From positions 62,001 through 126,000 of the forward strand of contig NZ_JNWZ01000015.1 in assembly GCF_000716545.1 (NCBI RefSeq): 64,000 bases of DNA. The letters run 5' to 3'. Numbering within the stretch: the stretch's first letter is position 1; every line of letters begins with the position of its first letter. Shown here piece after piece: positions 59,747 through 64,000 of the stretch. Source of the DNA: Kitasatospora phosalacinea (GTDB lineage: Bacteria; Actinomycetota; Actinomycetes; Streptomycetales; Streptomycetaceae). The notes below the pieces were generated by a model, which was not told the DNA's origin, ran no database searches, and worked only from the letters and a program-made list of their open reading frames with translations. Both the position numbers and the translations under genes were made by a program.

Positions 59747-60361
59747 TCACAGCCAGCCGTGCTCGCGGGCGATCCGGACCGCCGCGTGGCGGTTCTCCGC
59801 GCCCAGCTTGCCCGCCGCCGAGGACAGGTAGTTGCGGACCGTGCCAGGCGAGAGCGCGGCGCGCTCGGCGATCTCGGCGACCGGGGAGCCGTCCGCGGCC
59901 AGCTCCAGCACGTCCGTCTCGCGCGGGGTCAGCGGGGAGTCGCCCGCGCTGATCGCCTCCGCGGCCAGCTCCGGGTCCACGTAGCGGCCGCCGGCCCGGA
60001 CGGTGCGGATGATCCCGGCCAGGTCGGAGGCGGAGACCGTCTTCGGCAGGAAGCCGCGCACCCCGACCTCCAGGGCCCGCTTCAGGTAGCCCGGACGGCC
60101 GTGCCCGGTCACGATCATCACCCGGCACTCCGGCAGCCGGTGGCGCAGCTCGGCCGCCACCTCCAGGCCGTCCAGCCCCGGCATCTGCAGGTCCAGCACC
60201 GCCACGTCCGGGCGGTGCGCGGCGGCCATCGCCAGCGCCTCCGGCCCGGAGGCCGCCTCGGCGACCACCGTCAGGTCGTCCTCCAGCGCCAGCAGCGCCG
60301 CCAGGGCGCCGCGGATCAGGTGCTCGTCGTCCGCGAGCAGTACCCGCACCAGGTCGTTCAC
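59747..60361 (-). CDS. LuxR-type response regulator (DesR-like)
   Basis: A 204-residue regulator. The receiver domain has LLADDEHLIRG, phospho-acceptor Asp in VAVLDLQMPGLDG, IVTGHG and the Lys in FLPKTVS. The C-terminal HTH reads LTPRETDVLELAADGSPVAE, IAERAALSPGTVRNYLSS. Starts at GTG 60361 (VNDLVRVLLADDEH), overlapping the histidine kinase stop by four bases. Last gene of the ABC/HK/RR cassette, so the two-component pair most likely senses conditions handled by the transporter. Confidence 0.92.
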   Translation of the reverse strand: MNDLVRVLLADDEHLIRGALAALLALEDDLTVVAEAASGPEALAMAAAHRPDVAVLDLQMPGLDGLEVAAELRHRLPECRVMIVTGHGRPGYLKRALEVGVRGFLPKTVSASDLAGIIRTVRAGGRYVDPELAAEAISAGDSPLTPRETDVLELAADGSPVAEIAERAALSPGTVRNYLSSAAGKLGAENRHAAVRIAREHGWL

Positions 60362-61605
60362 TTCACGGACTCCCTCACTGTGATCGGTAGTTCGGCGGTC
60401 AGCCGGAACCGCCCCGGGCCGCTGCCGGCCGTGTCCAGGGTGCCGCCGTGCGCGGCCAGCCGCTCGCCCAGGCCGCGCAGGCCGCTTCCCGCGCCCTCCG
60501 CGCGCGGCGGCGGCACGGCGGGCACGCCGTCGTTCTCCACCTCCAGCAGCGCGGTGCCGCCCGAGACCCGCAGCCGGAACCGGCAGTTCGCGGCCTCCGA
60601 GTGCCGCAGCACGTTGGTCGCGGCCTCCCGCACCACCCAGCCCAGCACCGACTGCGCCTCGGCGGGCAGGTCGTCCGCGCCGGACAGCTCGGTGCGGCAG
60701 TCGACGTTCGCGGCGCGCAGCACCGAGGCGGCGCCGACCAGTTCGGTGTGCAGCTCGACCGTGCGGTAGCCGCGCACCACCTCGCGCACCTCGCGCTGCG
60801 AGTCCTGGGCGATCCGCTGCACCTCGGTCATCTGGTCCACCGCCTCCGGGCGCTGACGGCGCGCCAGCTGCACGGCCAGCTCGCTCTTCAGCGCGATGGT
60901 GGCCAGGTTGCGGCCCAGCACGTCGTGCAGGTCGCGGGAGAAGCGCAGCCGCTCCTCGGCGACCGCGAGGCGGGCCTGGGCCTCCCGGGCGGCGTCCAGC
61001 TCCCACACCACCTTCGCCGTCCAGATCGAGCCGCGGGCGGTGCACGCGGCGATCGCCGACCCGAGCAGGGAGCCCGTCAGCAGCCCGGCCACGAACCCGG
61101 GGGAGACGCCCGTCAGCAGCAGCGGCAGCGCGACCAGCAGCAGGCCCGCCACGGCGGCGGCGGCCGTCTCCAGGACCGGCAGCGCGACCGCGGTGGTGGC
61201 GATCCAGAAGGCCATCGTCATGACCGCCACCGTCAGCGGGAACGTCGAGCCCTCCTCCTCCACCGACGGCCCGAGCAGCAGCGCCGCCACCGAGACGGCC
61301 ACCGACGCCGCCCCCGTCGCCACCACCCAGGGGTAGGGGCGGGAGCGCCGGCCCAGGTAGGCGGCCAGGCCGGTGCGGACCAGCACCGCGTTCAGCGCCG
61401 CCGCCGCCGCCGAGCCGAGCGCGCCCACCGCCAGCTCCGCGTCCGACGTCTCGCCCCGGCCGATGCTCCCGGCCACCATGCCGAGCGTCACCAGCGGCTG
61501 CATCAGCGCCACCGCGTACAGCGACCAGCGCACGTAGAACTCGGTGCGCTGCGGTTTGGACAGTGCCCGCCAGCGGCGGATCGGTCGCGGCCTGCTGACC
61601 CGCAC
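60358..61605 (-). CDS. Sensor histidine kinase (HisKA_3, DesK-like)
   Basis: A 415-residue membrane sensor. Five or six hydrophobic segments between residues 25 and 165 form the input region with little outside the membrane; the HisKA_3 motif RFSRDLHDVLGRNLATIALK carries the phospho-His near residue 215; the ATPase domain has VREAATNVLRHSEA (N box) and GSGLRGLGERLAAHGG (G box). This is the DesK/LiaS type that senses membrane state. The GTG at 61605 is chosen with GAGGGG about 9 nt upstream; the longer ORF upstream is the shadow of the permease gene. Overlaps the response regulator. Confidence 0.9.
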   Translation of the reverse strand: MRVSRPRPIRRWRALSKPQRTEFYVRWSLYAVALMQPLVTLGMVAGSIGRGETSDAELAVGALGSAAAAALNAVLVRTGLAAYLGRRSRPYPWVVATGAASVAVSVAALLLGPSVEEEGSTFPLTVAVMTMAFWIATTAVALPVLETAAAAVAGLLLVALPLLLTGVSPGFVAGLLTGSLLGSAIAACTARGSIWTAKVVWELDAAREAQARLAVAEERLRFSRDLHDVLGRNLATIALKSELAVQLARRQRPEAVDQMTEVQRIAQDSQREVREVVRGYRTVELHTELVGAASVLRAANVDCRTELSGADDLPAEAQSVLGWVVREAATNVLRHSEAANCRFRLRVSGGTALLEVENDGVPAVPPPRAEGAGSGLRGLGERLAAHGGTLDTAGSGPGRFRLTAELPITVRESVK

Positions 61606-61643
61606 GGCGTGGCCCCTCGCTCCTCGGTGGTCGTCGGACGAAT

Positions 61644-62459
61644 CTAGCGGCGCGGTTCCCAGCGGAACCAGCGGCGGGCCGCCCAGGCCGCCGCCCCCGC
61701 CCAGGCCGCGGCCAGCAGCAGCGGCAGCGCGGCCGGGCCCCACGTCCCGGCGAAGCCCGCGGAGGGGCCGGTGCCGTCGGTGCCGAGCCAGCCGATGTGC
61801 AGGAGCTGGAGCGCGGGGGTGGTCGGGAGCAGGCGGCAGAGGTCCGCCACGCTGTCCGGCATGGACTCCAGCGGGATCATCAGGCCGGAGCCGAACTGGG
61901 CGGCCAGCATCAGCGGGAGGGTGGTGATGCCGGCGGTCTCGACGGACTTGGTCACCGCGCTGGACAGGGCGGCCAGGGCGGTCAGCAGCAAGGCGGACAG
62001 GGCCAGCCCGGCCAGCACCAGCAGCGGGTTCGCGGGGGTGCGCAGGTCGAGCAGGGCGGCGCCGCCGACGGCGAGGAGCAGGCACTGGAGCAACGCCAGC
62101 GCGATCGAGGGGAAGGCGGTGCCGAGCAGGATCTCGGCGTCGGCGGCCTCGCCGGTGCGCAGCCGCTTCAGCACCAGTTCGTTGCGGCGGGCGGTGTAGG
62201 CGGTGGTCAGGTTGGTGTAGACGACGACCAGCAGGACGACGCCCATCGAACTGGTGACGAGGTTGCCGTTCACGTCCATGCCGGGGGTGTGCTCGGCGGC
62301 GGCCCGCAGGATCGAGCGGAGCGAGCCGACCAGCGCGAACGGCAGCACCAGGGCCAGGAACACCGCGGTGCGGTTGCGGCGCAGCAGGGTCGCTTCGGCG
62401 CGGCCGAGGGCCGCCAGCCGGGAGAGCGGGGTGCGGGCGGGGGCGGCGGCGGTGGTCAT
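61644..62459 (-). CDS. ABC transporter permease (ABC-2 type)
   Basis: A 271-residue permease with six membrane helices and the ABC-2 layout: RAEATLLRRNRTAVFLALVL at the N-terminal helix, VVYTNLTTAYTARRNELVLK, ILLGTAFPSIALALLQCLLL, LLTALAALSSAVTKSVETAG. The GSGLMIPLESMPDSVADLCR loop before the last helix is typical of drug or daunorubicin-type exporters. Its ATG overlaps the ATPase stop by four bases. Efflux of a lipophilic molecule is likely; substrate unknown. Confidence 0.9.
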   Translation of the reverse strand: MTTAAAPARTPLSRLAALGRAEATLLRRNRTAVFLALVLPFALVGSLRSILRAAAEHTPGMDVNGNLVTSSMGVVLLVVVYTNLTTAYTARRNELVLKRLRTGEAADAEILLGTAFPSIALALLQCLLLAVGGAALLDLRTPANPLLVLAGLALSALLLTALAALSSAVTKSVETAGITTLPLMLAAQFGSGLMIPLESMPDSVADLCRLLPTTPALQLLHIGWLGTDGTGPSAGFAGTWGPAALPLLLAAAWAGAAAWAARRWFRWEPRR

Positions 62460-63445
62460 GCGGCACGTCCGATCTGCGACGGGGCGGCGGGGGCGGCGGT
62501 CGGGGCGGCGGACGCGGCGACGGCCAGGAAGGCCTCCTCCAGTGAGGCGCTGCGGGCGTCCAGCCGGGCCAGTTCGACCTGGTGGCGGGCGGCCCAGCCG
62601 AGCAGTTCGGTGAGGGTGCCCTGCAGGTCGGGGGTGCGCAGCAGCACCCGGCGGCCGTCGAGCCCGACGGTGGTGCCGTGCAGCGGGGGCAGTTCGAGCG
62701 CGGCGTGCGCGCCGGTGCGCTCGGGCAGTTCGAAGCCGATCCGGGCGGGGTGGGCGGCCAGCACCTCGGCGACGGTGCCGCCGGTGACCACCCGGCCGTG
62801 GTGCATGATCGCCAGCCGGTCGGCCAGCTCCTCGGCCTCCTCCAGGTAGTGCGTGGTGAGCACCACCGTGGTGCCGGCCGCCCGCAGTTCGCGGATCAGC
62901 CGCCAGACCGAGGCGCGGGCCTCCGGGTCCAGGCCGGTGGAGGGCTCGTCCAGGAACAGCACCTCGGGGCGGCCGAGCAGGGCCATCGCCAGGTCGAGCC
63001 GGCGGCGCTCGCCGCCGGACAGCTGCTTGACCCGCACCGTGCGCCGGGGCAGCAGGCCGACCAGGTCGAGCGCCTCGTCGACGGCCCGGGCGCCGGTGGT
63101 CAGGCCGGCCCAGCAGCGGCCGGTCTCGGCCAGGGTGAGCTCGCCGGGGAAGCCGCCCTCCTGGAGCATGATGCCGATCCTGGGCCGCAGCGCGGCCCGG
63201 TCCCGGCGCGGGTCGAGGCCGAGCACCCGGACCTCGCCGGCGCTGGGCCCGGCCAGGCCCTCCAGCACCTCCAGGGTGGAGGTCTTGCCCGCGCCGTTGG
63301 TGCCCAGCAGGGCGAACAGCTCGCCGGGGGCGACGTCGAGGTCCAGGCCGCGGACGGCCTCGAAGCCGTTCGCGCCGGACGGTCCGTAGCGGCGGTGCAG
63401 CCCGCGGGCCTCGACGGCGGGGCGGGGACGGCTGGTGTCGGTCAT
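62456..63445 (-). CDS. ABC transporter ATP-binding protein (DrrA-like)
   Basis: A 329-residue ATPase. Walker A GTNGAGKTSTLEVLEGL near residue 50, Q-loop IGIMLQEGGFPGELT, signature LSGGERRRLDLAMALL, Walker B VLFLDEPSTGLDP and the H-loop VVLTTHYLEEAEELA. A C-terminal extension of about 90 residues is as in daunorubicin-resistance DrrA-type proteins. First gene of the cassette ATPase-permease-kinase-regulator. Its start ATG at 63445 lies 133 bp downstream of the tRNA terminator. Confidence 0.93.
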   Translation of the reverse strand: MTDTSRPRPAVEARGLHRRYGPSGANGFEAVRGLDLDVAPGELFALLGTNGAGKTSTLEVLEGLAGPSAGEVRVLGLDPRRDRAALRPRIGIMLQEGGFPGELTLAETGRCWAGLTTGARAVDEALDLVGLLPRRTVRVKQLSGGERRRLDLAMALLGRPEVLFLDEPSTGLDPEARASVWRLIRELRAAGTTVVLTTHYLEEAEELADRLAIMHHGRVVTGGTVAEVLAAHPARIGFELPERTGAHAALELPPLHGTTVGLDGRRVLLRTPDLQGTLTELLGWAARHQVELARLDARSASLEEAFLAVAASAAPTAAPAAPSQIGRAA

Positions 63446-63577
63446 GGCTCCAGCCTCCCGGCGGCCGGGGCCCGCCAGTAGTGCGGACCGTCACCGGGCG
63501 CCGGTGCGGGCGCACGGGTGGGCGGTGACAAACGTCACCGGTGCCGCGCCGCCCGGCGCGGTGGTGCGGGCACGAAC

Positions 63578-63613
63578 GCCGAAGGCCCCCCTCGGTGGAG
63601 GGGGGCCTTCGGC
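63578..63613 (-). terminator. Terminator downstream of the tRNA-Gly genes
   Basis: Perfect 16-bp arms GCCGAAGGCCCCCCTC / GAGGGGGGCCTTCGGC with a GGTG loop, placed 2 bp after the CCA end of the nearer tRNA. Confidence 0.9.
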
Positions 63614-63615
63614 AC

Positions 63616-63691
63616 TGGAGCGGACGACGAGATTCGAACTCGCGACCCTCACCTTGGCAAGGTGATGCTCTACCAACTGAGCCACGTCCGC
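63616..63691 (-). tRNA. tRNA-Gly(GCC), CCA encoded
   Basis: 76 nt on the reverse strand. The acceptor stem GCGGACG pairs with CGTCCGC, D arm GCTC...GAGC, anticodon stem ACCTT-GCC-AAGGT gives anticodon GCC, and the T arm holds GTTCGAATC. Discriminator is U, and CCA is encoded at 63616-63618. Decodes the GGC/GGU codons that dominate this genome. Confidence 0.95.
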
Positions 63692-63735
63692 AGGATATGG
63701 AGTTGTACTGCACCAGTCTGTTCACGCTGACTGCG

Positions 63736-63808
63736 AGCGGACGACGAGATTCGAACTCGCGACCCTCACCTTGGCAAGGTGATGCTCTACCAACTGAGCC
63801 ACGTCCGC
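63736..63808 (-). tRNA. tRNA-Gly(GCC), CCA not encoded
   Basis: 73 nt, identical in the mature body to the copy at 63616-63691. The sequence after the discriminator is CGC, not CCA, so the end must be added by the CCA-adding enzyme. The two genes are 44 bp apart on the same strand and probably come from a tandem duplication and a common transcript. Confidence 0.95.
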
Positions 63809-63971
63809 ACGGCGCCGGGCGCCGGCCGCCCCGCTCGGGTTCCCCCGGTTGCGGCGACGAGAATTACTCTACAACATCGATCGGCGTGCTCGCCCCACCC
63901 TTCTCCGGCGCCTTCCCCGGCGGCGTGGCCGGGGGAGGGCCGGCGGGCCCGCGACGGGCCCGGGGCGACGC

Positions 63972-64000
63972 TCAGTTGTTCTCGGCGAACGCCTCGTACA
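63972..64000 (-). CDS. C-terminal end of a truncated gene at the window edge
   Basis: The reverse strand reads YEAFAENN and a TGA stop at 63972-63974; the gene runs beyond the window. Too short to identify. The frame was chosen because it has a stop and continues open to the window edge. Confidence 0.3.

Overview
The window is about 73% GC with coding biased towards G/C third positions, and its gene content (femX next to an alanine-racemase-like gene, rpsF-ssb-rpsR-rplI-dnaB, LppU/SCO3897 family, bacterial proteasome activator, mycothiol-dependent isomerase fold, parS sites of the Streptomyces type) points to the family Streptomycetaceae (Streptomyces or Kitasatospora). The order murJ - DUF6049 - cca - LppU/SCO3897 - MFS - inositol-phosphate synthase - PadR - PBP - GT87-like - racemase-like - femX - small membrane protein - rpsF - ssb - rpsR - rplI - MATE - dnaB matches, from memory, the origin-proximal SCO3894-SCO3911 block of S. 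coelicolor. Three parS or parS-like 14-16 bp palindromes and a DnaA-box cluster in front of dnaB fit an origin-proximal position.

Layout. 1-22.6 kb: cell-envelope and translation/replication core (lipid II flippase, CCA-adding enzyme, inositol synthase for mycothiol and phosphatidylinositol, a class A PBP, FemX, then r-proteins and SSB). 22.6-24.7 kb: DnaA boxes and dnaB without an intein. 24.67-26.32 kb: a previously unremarked-looking accessory islet inserted at the dnaB stop codon. It has TGT...ACA ends with an interrupted 26-bp inverted repeat, perfect 8-bp flanking direct repeats, a truncated TnsA-like transposase endonuclease relic, and one intact gene of unknown function; a diverged 76-bp copy of the 3' part of that gene lies just outside the element. 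26.4-32.4 kb: Eis-like acetyltransferase, manA, MBL-fold hydrolase, and a molybdenum cofactor group (MobA-like, DUF6457, MoeA). 32.4-41.0 kb: potassium channel, quinone oxidoreductase, Pro/Ser-rich secreted protein, proteasome activator Bpa, two Ser/Thr kinases, a phosphotransferase. 41.1-45.7 kb: LuxR-type response regulator divergent from a 2-oxoacid dehydrogenase E1alpha-E1beta-E2 operon, with a perfect 14-bp palindrome between them. 45.7-53.4 kb: XRE regulator, M64 metallopeptidase, MFS transporter, MDMPI-fold enzyme, CN-hydrolase, GntR regulator, SLATT protein. 53.8-59.7 kb: purD and purC flanking an M48-like protein without its zinc motif and a DMFase-like protein. 59.7-63.4 kb: a translationally coupled ABC transporter/histidine kinase/response regulator cassette. 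63.6-63.8 kb: two nearly identical tRNA-Gly(GCC) genes, only one of which encodes its CCA end.

The most unusual items are the islet at dnaB, the in-frame 39-bp tandem repeat that has replaced the C-terminus of inositol-phosphate synthase, the DnaA-box cluster at dnaB, and the candidate operators in front of padR, the 2-oxoacid dehydrogenase operon and the XRE/M64 pair. All family assignments come from reading the translated sequences; no database search was run.
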